A stretch of 64,000 nucleotides of DNA from Actinoplanes palleronii (GTDB taxonomy: Bacteria; Actinomycetota; Actinomycetes; Mycobacteriales; Micromonosporaceae): assembly GCF_016862315.1 (NCBI RefSeq), contig NZ_BOMS01000023.1, positions 1 through 64,000 on the forward strand. The letters are read 5' to 3'. Below are positions 24,763 to 33,279 of the stretch, in pieces. Each line of letters starts with the position of its first letter. The stretch's first letter is position 1. The position numbers were made by a program, and so were the translations under genes. The notes below the pieces were generated by a model, which was not told the DNA's origin, did no database searches, and was given only the letters and a program-made list of their open reading frames with translations.

Positions 24763-27006
24763 ATGACCTCTGTGACACGACAGCCGCCCCGGGCCGGGGA
24801 CGACCATCCGGTCGTCCCCGGCCCGGGGCCCGGCCCCTCGGCCGGTCCGGTCGTCCGGCTCGTCGCCCGCCGTCCCACATTCGTCCTGATCATCGCGCTG
24901 TTGCTGGCCTGCGTGGCGGTGGCGTTCAGCACCGACGTGGTCGGCGCGCTGAAGACCGGCGGCTTCGACGATCCGGCCTCGGACTCGGTACGCGGCCGGC
25001 AGGTACTGGCCGAGCACTTCCGCGCCGCGGACCCGAACCTGGTGGTGCTCATCGCCAAACCCGGCGGGAGCGTCGACGACCCGGACGTCCGGACCGTCGC
25101 GAACCGGGTCACCCGGCGGCTGGCCGGCGCCGACGGGGTGACAGTTGCCGGGTCGTACTGGGTCGACCGGTTGCCGCAGCTCGCCAGCCGGGCCCGCGAC
25201 CAGGGCATGCTGCTGGTCCACGTGGACGGCGACGAGGACCGCAGTGCGGACCGGGTCGCCGTGCTGCACGACGAGCTGGCCCGCGACGACGGCCCGGTCC
25301 GGGTCTCGTTCGGCGGCTTCACCCAGATCAACAACGACATCAACGAGCAGGTCACCGCAGACCTGGCCACCGCCGAGACGATCGCCATCCCGATCACCCT
25401 GGTGCTCCTGCTGCTGGTCTTCGGCACGGTCGGCGCGGCCGGGGCGCCGCTGCTGATCGGCATCTTCTCGATCGTCAGCACGCTCGGCACGCTGCGGCTG
25501 CTGGCGGCGATCACCGACGTGTCGGTGTTCTCGGTCAACATGGCCACCGCGCTGGGGCTGGGCCTGGCGGTCGACTACAGCCTGCTGTTCGTCTCCCGGT
25601 ACCGCGAGCAGCGGGGCACCGGCACCGAGACGGCACTGGCCGGCACCATGCGGACGGCCGGGCGGACGATCGTCTTCAGCGCCGCCACGGTCGCGGTCGC
25701 GCTGTGCAGCCTGCTGGTCTTCCCGCAGTACTTTTTGCGGTCGTTCGCGTACGCCGGCATCGCCGTGGTGGTGACAACGGTCGGCGCCGCGCTGCTGGTG
25801 CTGCCGGCCCTGCTCGCCCTGCTCGGGCACCGGATCGACAAGTGGGCGCTGTGGCGGCCCCGCCCGGAGAAGCCGGCGTTCTGGGGCCGGTTCGCCGCGT
25901 TCGTGCTGCGCCGGCCGGTGCTCACCGCGGCGCCGGTGATCCTGATCCTGGCGTTCCTGGCGCTGCCGTTCGGGCATGTGCGCTTCGGCGTGGCCGACGA
26001 CCGGGTGCTGCCCCGGACGGCGGAGAGCCGGATCGTGGCCGACGCGGTCCGCACGCAGTTCGCCGACACCGGCAGCGGGGCCACCGTGGTGGTCGCCGAG
26101 CACTGGGGCGGCGCCACCGACGCACGGACCCGGGTCGCCGACTACGCCGCCCGGCTCTCCGGCGTGCCCGGCGTGACCCGGGTGGACAGCATGGTCGGCA
26201 CGTACCAGCGCGGCTCGATCGTGGTCGCCGCCGGCCGTCCGGACTCGCGCTTCGTGGCCGGCGACGCGACCTGGTTCTCGGTGCTCAGCGAGGTGGAGCC
26301 GTATTCGGACGCCGGCGCCGGCCTGGCCCGGGCGATCCGCGCGGTACCGGTGCCGAACCGGGTCCCGGTGCTGGTCACCGGCCCGGCCGCGCAGCTGGTG
26401 GACATCACCGGGTCGATCGGGTCCCGCCTGCCGATCGCCGCGGTGCTGATCGCGGTCAGCACGTTCCTGCTGCTCTTCCTGCTGACCGGCAGCGTGCTGC
26501 TGCCGATCAAGGCGCTGCTGCTGAACACCCTGACGATGAGCGCGGTGTTCGGGGTGGCGGTCTGGATCTTCCAGGACGGCCACTTCTCCGACGTGCTCGG
26601 GCAGACCGGGGCGCCGCTCGCGGTGGCCATCCCGGTGCTGCTGTTCTGCGTGGCGTTCGGGCTGTCGATGGACTACGAGGTGTTCGTGCTGTCCCGGGTG
26701 ATCGAGCGGCACGAGCAGGGCGCCGACCTGCACACCGCGGTGGTCGAGGGGATGTCCAGCAGCGTCCGGGTGATCAGCGCGGCGGCCGGCATCCTGTCGG
26801 TGTCGTTCCTGGCGATGGTCTCGTCCGGGGTTTCCCTGATCCAGTTCTTCGGCCTCTGCGCCGCGCTGGCGATCATCCTGGACGCGCTGCTGGTCCGCCC
26901 GGTGCTGGTGCCGGCGTTCATGCGGCTGGCCGGGCAGTGGAACTGGTGGGCGCCGCGACCGCTCAAGGCCCTGCACGCCCGGCTGGGTCTGCGCGAGCAC
27001 GGCTGA
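24763..27006 (+). CDS. MmpL-type RND lipid exporter
   Basis: Encodes 747 aa with the duplicated MmpL layout: a first helix (about 35-55), an extracytoplasmic domain, five helices (about 200-360), then a second equivalent half with helices from about 385 and 560-735. Family marks include ATALGLGLAVDYSLLFVSRYRE in the first half and VAFGLSMDYEVFVLSRVIE in the second, with the proton-relay Asp-Tyr pairs of this family. It begins 16 bp after the PKS-AOS stop, so the two genes are almost surely one operon. The natural reading is that it exports the PKS product, a hydrophobic one. Start ATG at 24763; a weak Shine-Dalgarno suggests coupling. Confidence 0.93.
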   Translation: MTSVTRQPPRAGDDHPVVPGPGPGPSAGPVVRLVARRPTFVLIIALLLACVAVAFSTDVVGALKTGGFDDPASDSVRGRQVLAEHFRAADPNLVVLIAKPGGSVDDPDVRTVANRVTRRLAGADGVTVAGSYWVDRLPQLASRARDQGMLLVHVDGDEDRSADRVAVLHDELARDDGPVRVSFGGFTQINNDINEQVTADLATAETIAIPITLVLLLLVFGTVGAAGAPLLIGIFSIVSTLGTLRLLAAITDVSVFSVNMATALGLGLAVDYSLLFVSRYREQRGTGTETALAGTMRTAGRTIVFSAATVAVALCSLLVFPQYFLRSFAYAGIAVVVTTVGAALLVLPALLALLGHRIDKWALWRPRPEKPAFWGRFAAFVLRRPVLTAAPVILILAFLALPFGHVRFGVADDRVLPRTAESRIVADAVRTQFADTGSGATVVVAEHWGGATDARTRVADYAARLSGVPGVTRVDSMVGTYQRGSIVVAAGRPDSRFVAGDATWFSVLSEVEPYSDAGAGLARAIRAVPVPNRVPVLVTGPAAQLVDITGSIGSRLPIAAVLIAVSTFLLLFLLTGSVLLPIKALLLNTLTMSAVFGVAVWIFQDGHFSDVLGQTGAPLAVAIPVLLFCVAFGLSMDYEVFVLSRVIERHEQGADLHTAVVEGMSSSVRVISAAAGILSVSFLAMVSSGVSLIQFFGLCAALAIILDALLVRPVLVPAFMRLAGQWNWWAPRPLKALHARLGLREHG

Positions 27007-27124
27007 GGCGAAAAATCCTTATCCGCGGCGTGCGAAGTCCGTACGCCGCGCCGACCGGGCAGGTTCGCAACCATGTCGGTATCCTGTTGAAACAATCGAT
27101 TACTGATCTACGCCCGACGTGTTA

Positions 27125-27157
27125 CCCCAGGTAGTAGGCGTTTCGGAACACCTGGGG
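27125..27157. terminator. Hairpin after the PKS-MmpL unit
   Basis: CCCCAGGT (27125-27132) and ACCTGGGG (27150-27157) flank a 17-nt loop. It lies between the MmpL stop and the -10 element of the next gene, so it may terminate the PKS-MmpL transcript. Confidence 0.5.
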
Positions 27158-27174
27158 GTCACATGGCGTTCTCT

Positions 27175-27180
27175 TAGGAT
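27175..27180 (+). promoter_or_regulatory. -10 element (TAGGAT) of the phosphatidyltransferase gene
   Basis: TAGGAT ends 11 nt before the GTG at 27192, predicting a 5-nt leader. This indicates the gene has a promoter of its own and does not depend on read-through from the MmpL gene. Confidence 0.5.
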
Positions 27181-27191
27181 TAAGGTTTAGA

Positions 27192-28100
27192 GTGCCGCGC
27201 GTGAAGGTGACCTTGCAGGAAATCCGGGAGCGCACCTACAAGCCGATCGACGCGTGGTGGACCGTGCTTCTGGTCGACCCGCTGGCGTCCCGGCTGGTGC
27301 TGCTCGTGGCGCCATATCGGTGGATCACACCGAACGTTCTGACTCTGATCGCGACCATCATCGGCGTCGGCTCCATGGTCAGCTTTGCACAGGGTGACCA
27401 GCAGTGGCTGATCGTCGGTGCGGTGCTGTTCCACCTGAGCTTCGTGGTCGACTGCATGGACGGCAAGATCGCCCGGTTGAACGGCACCGGCACCGTCTTC
27501 GGGCAGTGGCTGGACTTCGTGCTCGACCGGGTGCGGGTCTTCTTCTGCGCGATCACGCTGTTCGGTGGCCAGTACGCCCAGCACCACGACGTGAAGTACC
27601 TCTGGCTGATGTCCGTGGCCATCTTCCTGGACCTGATCCGGTACCTGAACGGCAGCCAGGTCTCCAAGGTCCGCCGGGGCATGACCGACAAGCTCAACTC
27701 GCTGAAGTACCCGGTCGAGCTGAGCCCGGAGCCGGCACAGGACATGTCCGAGCCCGGTGACGAGGCGGCCGAGGAGACCACCGACACCAACGTGGCCGCC
27801 ACCATCGCGGCGGCGCGGCCGAAGTCGCTGAAGAGCCGGGTCGGCGCTTACCTCAAGCGCAACCGGATCCGGACCCACCTGTTCAGCGGCATCGAGTACG
27901 AGATGTTCGTCTACATCCTGGCCCCGCTGACCGGCCTGATCTTCTCGATCACGGTCTTCGCCGGCGCGGCCATGCTCGCCTTCGAGTTCTTCCTGATCTA
28001 CAAGCTGTACCGGACCACCACGGCGTACCCGGCGAAGCTCGCGGCCGCCCAGGAGAAGTACGACGCGTACCAGCAGGGCCAGGTCCCCACCGCGCTCTGA
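27192..28100 (+). CDS. CDP-alcohol phosphatidyltransferase family membrane protein
   Basis: Encodes 302 aa. The family signature DG-x2-AR-x8-G-x3-D-x3-D is complete at residues 90-112 (DGKIAR, then G, D and the final D of DFVLD). Several hydrophobic helices lie before and after, with a hydrophilic insertion at about 170-225. Such enzymes swap CMP of a CDP-linked lipid or alcohol for another alcohol at the membrane. The size and insertion do not match PgsA or PssA closely, so the substrate is open; making the head group for a lipid from the neighbouring PKS is possible but speculative. GTG start at 27192 with AAGG 6 nt upstream; a strong terminator follows. Confidence 0.85.
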   Translation: MPRVKVTLQEIRERTYKPIDAWWTVLLVDPLASRLVLLVAPYRWITPNVLTLIATIIGVGSMVSFAQGDQQWLIVGAVLFHLSFVVDCMDGKIARLNGTGTVFGQWLDFVLDRVRVFFCAITLFGGQYAQHHDVKYLWLMSVAIFLDLIRYLNGSQVSKVRRGMTDKLNSLKYPVELSPEPAQDMSEPGDEAAEETTDTNVAATIAAARPKSLKSRVGAYLKRNRIRTHLFSGIEYEMFVYILAPLTGLIFSITVFAGAAMLAFEFFLIYKLYRTTTAYPAKLAAAQEKYDAYQQGQVPTAL

Positions 28101-28124
28101 CGCGTCACCCACCCGTTCCTCGAG

Positions 28125-28150
28125 CGCCCCGGCGGTTTTCCGCCGGGGCG
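28125..28150. terminator. Strong hairpin terminator
   Basis: CGCCCCGGCGG (28125-28135), TTTT loop and CCGCCGGGGCG (28140-28150): a perfect 11-bp stem with a tetraloop, followed by a T-containing stretch. It ends the phosphatidyltransferase transcript. Confidence 0.85.
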
Positions 28151-28173
28151 TTCCCTCGTTCCCCGGTGCGGCG

Positions 28174-28179
28174 CAGAAT
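28174..28179 (+). promoter_or_regulatory. -10-like element (CAGAAT), near-leaderless start
   Basis: CAGAAT ends 7 nt before the ATG at 28187, so transcription would begin at or one base before that codon. It supports 28187 as the start of the acyl-CoA synthetase over two in-frame upstream codons. Confidence 0.4.
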
Positions 28180-28186
28180 GGCAGAC

Positions 28187-29866
28187 ATGGTCGAGACCGA
28201 GGCGCACACCGTTTTCCGCCAGGCACGGGACTTCCTGCTCGACCATCGCGACGACTACGACACCGCCTACCGGGACTTCGCCTGGCCCCGGCTCGAGCGG
28301 TTCAACTGGGCCCTCGACTGGTTCGACGTGATCGCCCGGGACAACGACGCCCCCGCGCTCTGGATCGTCGAGGAGGACGGGACCGAACAGCGCGTCTCGT
28401 TCGCCGAGATGTCCGAGCGGTCCAGCCGGGTGGCCGGCTGGCTGCGTGACCAGGGCGTGCGCCGCGGCGACCGGATCGTGGTGATGCTCGGCAACCAGGT
28501 CGAGCTCTGGGAGACCGTGCTCGCCGGGATCAAGCTGGGCGCGGTGCTGATCCCGGCCACTCCGCTGCTCGGGCCGGCCGACGCCGCCGCCCGGGTGGCC
28601 CGGGGCGGCGCCCGGCACGTGATCGCGATGGCCGGCGCGACCGACAAGTTCGACCAGGTGGATGCGGACATCACCAGGATCGCGGTGGGCGCGGCCGATG
28701 GCTGGCGCGATTTTCGTACGGCCTACACGTCGAGCCCGCACTTCACCCCGGACGACGTCACCGGGGCCGGGGACACGCTGCTGCTCTACTTCACCTCCGG
28801 CACCACGGCACAGCCCAAGCTGGTCGAGCACACCCACGTGTCGTACCCGGTGGGGCACCTCTCGACGATGTACTGGATCGGGCTGCGCCCCGGCGACGTG
28901 CACCTGAACATCTCGTCGCCGGGCTGGGCCAAGCACGCCTGGAGCAACGTCTTCGCCCCGTGGAACGCGCAGGCCTGCGTGTTCATCTACAACTACACCC
29001 GGTTCGAGCCGAGCCGGCTGATGGCCGAGATGCAGCGCTGCGGGGTGACCAGCTTCTGCGCGCCGCCGACCGTCTGGCGGATGCTGATCCAGGCCGACCT
29101 GACCGAGCTGAAGACGCCGCCCCGGGTCGCGGTCGGCGCCGGCGAACCGCTCAACCCCGAGGTGATCGAACAGGTCGCGGCGCAGTGGGGTGTGACGATC
29201 CGGGACGGTTTCGGGCAGACCGAGACGTCCGTGCAGATCGCCAACAGTCCCGGCCAGCCGGTGAAGCCCGGTTCGATGGGACGGCCGGTGCCGGGCTTCC
29301 GGATCGCGCTGCTCGACCCGGTCACCGGCGCCGAGGCGGCCGAGGGCGAGATCTGCGTGGCCATGGAGCCGCGGCCGGTCGGGCTGATGGTCGGCTACCA
29401 CGGTGACCCGGAGCTGACCGCCGAGCGGATGGCCGGCGGTTTCTACCACACCGGTGACGTCGCCTCCCGGGACGACGACGGCTACATCACGTACGTGGGT
29501 CGCACCGACGACGTGTTCAAGGCGTCCGACTACCGGATCTCGCCGTTCGAGTTGGAGAGCGTGCTGATCGAGCACGAGGCCGTGGTGGAGGCCGCCGTGG
29601 TGCCGTCGCCCGACCCGGTGCGGCTGGCCGTGCCGAAGGCGTACGTGCTGCTCGCCGACGGGTGGGCGGCGGACGAGACGACCGCGGCGGCGATCTTCGC
29701 GCACGCCCGGGAGCACATGCCGCCGTACGCACGGATCCGCCGGCTGGAGTTCGCCGAGCTGCCCAAGACGATCTCCGGCAAGATCCGGCGGGTGGAGTTG
29801 CGCGCCGCCGAGGTGGCCAAGCACGCCGACGTCACTGCCACCCCACCGGGCGAGTTCAGCGGCTGA
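28187..29866 (+). CDS. Acyl-CoA synthetase (AMP-binding, medium-chain/ACSM-like)
   Basis: Encodes 559 aa of the ANL adenylating superfamily. Visible core motifs: phosphate-binding YFTSGTTAQPK, the ATP motif GFGQTETS, the hinge region TGDVASRDDDGYITYVGRTDD and the C-terminal catalytic lysine segment PKTISGKIRR. It activates a carboxylic acid to acyl-AMP and then acyl-CoA. Chain length cannot be read; sequence style is closest to medium-chain acyl-CoA synthetases. It could supply the starter for the PKS upstream, but a terminator and a separate promoter separate the two, so this link is only positional. In-frame starts at 28166 and 28178 are alternatives. Confidence 0.9.
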   Translation: MVETEAHTVFRQARDFLLDHRDDYDTAYRDFAWPRLERFNWALDWFDVIARDNDAPALWIVEEDGTEQRVSFAEMSERSSRVAGWLRDQGVRRGDRIVVMLGNQVELWETVLAGIKLGAVLIPATPLLGPADAAARVARGGARHVIAMAGATDKFDQVDADITRIAVGAADGWRDFRTAYTSSPHFTPDDVTGAGDTLLLYFTSGTTAQPKLVEHTHVSYPVGHLSTMYWIGLRPGDVHLNISSPGWAKHAWSNVFAPWNAQACVFIYNYTRFEPSRLMAEMQRCGVTSFCAPPTVWRMLIQADLTELKTPPRVAVGAGEPLNPEVIEQVAAQWGVTIRDGFGQTETSVQIANSPGQPVKPGSMGRPVPGFRIALLDPVTGAEAAEGEICVAMEPRPVGLMVGYHGDPELTAERMAGGFYHTGDVASRDDDGYITYVGRTDDVFKASDYRISPFELESVLIEHEAVVEAAVVPSPDPVRLAVPKAYVLLADGWAADETTAAAIFAHAREHMPPYARIRRLEFAELPKTISGKIRRVELRAAEVAKHADVTATPPGEFSG

Positions 29867-29875
29867 TCGCCCGGC

Positions 29876-29881
29876 TATCTT
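29876..29881 (+). promoter_or_regulatory. -10 element (TATCTT), leaderless start
   Basis: TATCTT is followed by exactly 6 nt and then the ATG at 29888, so the predicted transcription start is the A of the start codon. No Shine-Dalgarno is present. Confidence 0.65.
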
Positions 29882-29887
29882 TGCCCG

Positions 29888-31570
29888 ATGCCGCGCCGCC
29901 GCCTGATGTATCTGCTCGCCGTCGTCGCGATGCTGGGGCAGATGGCGTTCGCCATGGTGACCACGGCACGGCAGCAGACGCCGACCATCGACGAGCCGGT
30001 CTACGTGGCCACCGCCGCCGTCTACACCCAGCAGCACAGCCTGCGGTACAACCCGGAGCACCCGCCGCTCGGCAAGCTGATCATGGCGACCGGGCTGCTG
30101 TTCAGCGGCACGAACGAGCTGGATCCGGCGTACCCGGGCAGTCAGAGCGCGCTCGGGCGGCATCTGCTCTACGAGAGCGGCAACAACCCGTTCCGGCTGC
30201 TGTTCGCCGCCCGGCTGCCGATCATCCTGCTCACGCTGCTGTTCGGGCTGGTGGTGCTGGTCTTCGCCCGGGACCTGACCGGGCCGGCCGGCGGGCTGGT
30301 GGCGCTGGCGCTGTACGCGTTCTCACCGGACGTGATCGCGCACGGGTCGCTGGCCACGCTGGACGTGCCGGCCGCCGGGATGCTGCTGACCGCGTTCTGG
30401 CTGGCCTGGCGGGGACGGGAGCGGCCGTGGCGCTACCTGCCGCTGGCCGGGGTGGCACTCGGTGCGGCCCTGGCGACCCGGGCGAACACGCTCGTGGCCG
30501 TACCCCTGCTGGTCCTTGTGGCGGCCTGGTCCATGTGGCATGCGCAACGTGCGCAGCCTGCCGCAACCGGGCTCGAAGCGGCCGGCGCGGAAGCGGCGCC
30601 CGATCCGGAAGCAGCGGCCGCGCCCCCGGCGAAAACGGTCACGCGGCGGCTGCTGTTCAGTGCCGGGGCGCTGATCGGAACCGGACTGATCGCGGTCGCT
30701 GTGGTCTGGGTCGTCTACCTGGTCGTCGATCCGCACCTGCGCTGGACCACCCCGCCGCGCCTGCCGCACCCGGACGGGCTGAAGGGCCTGGCCGTCGACT
30801 GGCTGCCGTTCCCGCAGGCCTACCGGGACGGCATGCTGATCCAGTTCAAGTTCGAGCGGCAGACCTTCAACGGCTTCCTGCTCGGCGAGGCCTACCGGGG
30901 CAACCTCTGGTACTACCTGCCGGTCGCGCTGCTGATCAAGACGCCGCTGGGCATGCTCGTGCTCTGGGCGGCCGGCGCGGTCACCATGCTGTTCGTTCCC
31001 CGGGTCCGGGCGGCCGCGGTCTACCTGCTGCCGGTCTCGGCCCTGCTGCTGCTCGTCGCGATGACCGGCTCCCGGGACTACGGCACCCGCTACGCGATCT
31101 TCCTGCCGCTCTTCCTGTCCGTCGCGGCGGCCTCCGTCACCCTGATCAGAATCCGCTGGGTGCTCCCGGTCGCCGCGGTCCTGGCGCTGACCGTCGCGGT
31201 CAGCTCGCTGCGGACGTTCCCGTATTACCTGCCGTACTCGAACGAGGCCTTCGGTGGGACCGCGAACACCCATCTCAACCTGCACGACTCCAACGTCGAC
31301 TGGGGTCAGGACCTGGCCCGGTTGTCGCAGAAGCTCAAGACCGACTACGCCGGCGAGAAGATCTGGCTGATCTACAAGGGCAGCGGAGTTCCCGCCTATT
31401 ACGGCATCAACGCCGCGAATCCCTACGCGGTCCCGTTCGAGCAGGTGCACGGCATCCTGGTGGTCTCCGACTCCCGGGTCGCGCTCGCCAGCCCCCGGCT
31501 CAAGCCGTTGCTGGACAGCAGCACGCCGATCGACCAGGTCGGGTACTCGATGACGATCTACCGGCGGTAG
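29888..31570 (+). CDS. GT39/PMT-family membrane glycosyltransferase
   Basis: Encodes 560 aa. A first helix is followed by the acidic catalytic loop PTIDEPVYVA with DE, then many hydrophobic helices, a Pro/Ala/Glu-rich cytoplasmic insertion at about 225-250, and a soluble C-terminal tail. The EHPPLGKL segment after the first loop is typical of PMT/ArnT-like enzymes that use polyprenyl-phosphate sugars on the outer side of the membrane. The acceptor, protein or lipid, is unknown. It has its own leaderless-type promoter. Confidence 0.85.
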   Translation: MPRRRLMYLLAVVAMLGQMAFAMVTTARQQTPTIDEPVYVATAAVYTQQHSLRYNPEHPPLGKLIMATGLLFSGTNELDPAYPGSQSALGRHLLYESGNNPFRLLFAARLPIILLTLLFGLVVLVFARDLTGPAGGLVALALYAFSPDVIAHGSLATLDVPAAGMLLTAFWLAWRGRERPWRYLPLAGVALGAALATRANTLVAVPLLVLVAAWSMWHAQRAQPAATGLEAAGAEAAPDPEAAAAPPAKTVTRRLLFSAGALIGTGLIAVAVVWVVYLVVDPHLRWTTPPRLPHPDGLKGLAVDWLPFPQAYRDGMLIQFKFERQTFNGFLLGEAYRGNLWYYLPVALLIKTPLGMLVLWAAGAVTMLFVPRVRAAAVYLLPVSALLLLVAMTGSRDYGTRYAIFLPLFLSVAAASVTLIRIRWVLPVAAVLALTVAVSSLRTFPYYLPYSNEAFGGTANTHLNLHDSNVDWGQDLARLSQKLKTDYAGEKIWLIYKGSGVPAYYGINAANPYAVPFEQVHGILVVSDSRVALASPRLKPLLDSSTPIDQVGYSMTIYRR

Positions 31571-31604
31571 AAAACCGCCCCTGGTGGTTACCGGCCGGTA
31601 ATGC

Positions 31605-31610
31605 TTAGGT
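31605..31610 (+). promoter_or_regulatory. -10-like element (TTAGGT), leaderless start
   Basis: TTAGGT is followed by exactly 6 nt and the ATG at 31617. It fits the leaderless spacing seen repeatedly in this window, although the second base departs from TANNNT. Confidence 0.4.
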
Positions 31611-31616
31611 GAAGCG

Positions 31617-33251
31617 ATGACGCATTACGACATCGTGATCGTGGGCAGCGGCTTCGGCGGCAGTGTCAGCGCGTTGCGCCTGACCGAGAAGGGCTACCGG
31701 GTCGGTGTGCTCGAGGCCGGTCGCCGCTTCACCCCCGACACGCTGCCGAAGACGTCATGGGACCTGCGGAGTTTCCTCTGGGCGCCGAAGTTCGGTCTGC
31801 GCGGGATCCAGCGGATCACCCTGCTCAAGGACATCATGGTGCTGTCCGCGGCCGGGGTCGGCGGCGGCTCGCTGGTGTACGCCAACACGCTCTACCAGCC
31901 GCCCGCCCCGTTCTTCGCCGACCCGCACTGGGCCGGGATCACCGACTGGGCGCAGGAGCTGGCCCCGCACTACGACCAGGCGTCCCGGATGCTCGGCGTG
32001 ACCGAACAACCGACGATGACGCCCTCCGACGTGGTGATCAAGCAGGTGGCCGAGGACATGGGCGTCGGGGACACGTTCCGGCGTACCCCGGTGGGGGTTT
32101 TCTTCGGTGAGCCGGGGAAAACCGTGCCGGACCCGTATTTCGGCGGGGCCGGCCCGGACCGGACCGGCTGCACCGAGTGCGGCAACTGCATGATCGGGTG
32201 CCGGGTCGGCGCGAAGAACCGGCTCGACGTCAACTACCTCTACCTCGCCGAGAGCAAGGGCGCCACCGTGCACCCGGACACCGAGGTCACCGCGCTGCGG
32301 CCGGCCGGCGACGGCTGGCGGATCGAGACACGTGCCGGCACGTTCACCGCCGATCAGGTGATCCTCTCGGCCGGCGCGCTCGGCACCCAGCGGCTGCTGC
32401 ACGCGATGCGGGACACCGGCGTGCTGCCCCACCTCTCCGATCGGCTGGGTTCGCTCACCCGGACCAACTCGGAGGCGCTGCTCGGCGCGGAGACCAAGAA
32501 GGTGCCGGCCCAGCCGTTCTCCACCGGGGTGGCGATCACCTCGTCGTTCCACCCGGACCCCACCACCCACATCGAGCCGGTCCGCTACGGTCCGGGCAGC
32601 AATGCCATGGGTCTGCTCTCCACGCTGCTGGTGGACGGCGGCGGCCGGATGCCGCGCCCGCTCCGATTCCTCTGGAACTGCGTGCGTCACCCGATGGTGC
32701 TGGCCTACTCGATCTCGGTGCGCCGGTGGAGTGAACGGACCATCATCGCGCTGGTCATGCAGACTTTGGACAATTCCTTGACGGTACGACGGACCAGGCG
32801 CGGCCGGCTAACCACCCGCCCCGGCCACGGTGACCCGAACCCGACCTGGATCCCGGCCGGTCACGACGCGGTGCGCCGGATCGCCGACCGGATCGACGGC
32901 TTCCCGGGCGGCACTGTCGGGGACATCTTCAACATCCCGATGACCGCGCACATCCTGGGCGGCGCGACGATCGGCGAGTCCGCGGACAGTGGCGTGGTGG
33001 ACGGGTACCACCGGGTGTTCGGCTACCCCGGCCTGCACGTGGTGGACGGGTCCGCGGTCCCGGCCAACCTCGGGGTGAACCCGTCACTGACGATCACGGC
33101 ACTCGCGGAGCGGGCCATCGCGCTGTGGCCGAACAAGGGCGAGCCGGACGTGCGGCCCGCGCTGGGCGCGGCGTACCGGCGGGTGGCACCGATCGCGCCG
33201 CACTCCCCCGCGGTGCCGGCACACGCCCCGGCCGCTCTCCGCCCCCACTGA
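31617..33251 (+). CDS. GMC-family flavin oxidoreductase (ChoD/cholesterol-oxidase-like)
   Basis: Encodes 544 aa. The N-terminal FAD-binding Rossmann motif is YDIVIVGSGFGGSVSALRL, and the C-terminal GMC block is VVDGSAVPANLGVNPSLTI. Residues 185-195 read CTECGNCMIGC, a CxxCxxCxxxC arrangement found in mycobacterial ChoD-like proteins; whether it binds iron-sulfur is unknown. The class oxidises sterols or other secondary alcohols with FAD. A poly-Ala/Pro tail ends the protein. Substrate is not assignable; a hydroxylipid is plausible. It is preceded by its own -10-like element. Confidence 0.88.
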   Translation: MTHYDIVIVGSGFGGSVSALRLTEKGYRVGVLEAGRRFTPDTLPKTSWDLRSFLWAPKFGLRGIQRITLLKDIMVLSAAGVGGGSLVYANTLYQPPAPFFADPHWAGITDWAQELAPHYDQASRMLGVTEQPTMTPSDVVIKQVAEDMGVGDTFRRTPVGVFFGEPGKTVPDPYFGGAGPDRTGCTECGNCMIGCRVGAKNRLDVNYLYLAESKGATVHPDTEVTALRPAGDGWRIETRAGTFTADQVILSAGALGTQRLLHAMRDTGVLPHLSDRLGSLTRTNSEALLGAETKKVPAQPFSTGVAITSSFHPDPTTHIEPVRYGPGSNAMGLLSTLLVDGGGRMPRPLRFLWNCVRHPMVLAYSISVRRWSERTIIALVMQTLDNSLTVRRTRRGRLTTRPGHGDPNPTWIPAGHDAVRRIADRIDGFPGGTVGDIFNIPMTAHILGGATIGESADSGVVDGYHRVFGYPGLHVVDGSAVPANLGVNPSLTITALAERAIALWPNKGEPDVRPALGAAYRRVAPIAPHSPAVPAHAPAALRPH

Positions 33252-33266
33252 CCCTCGCCGCGCGGC

Positions 33267-33272
33267 TAGCGT
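33267..33272 (+). promoter_or_regulatory. -10 element (TAGCGT), near-leaderless start
   Basis: TAGCGT ends 7 nt before the ATG at 33280, giving a predicted leader of at most one base. No Shine-Dalgarno is seen. Confidence 0.5.
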
Positions 33273-33279
33273 CCTCGCT

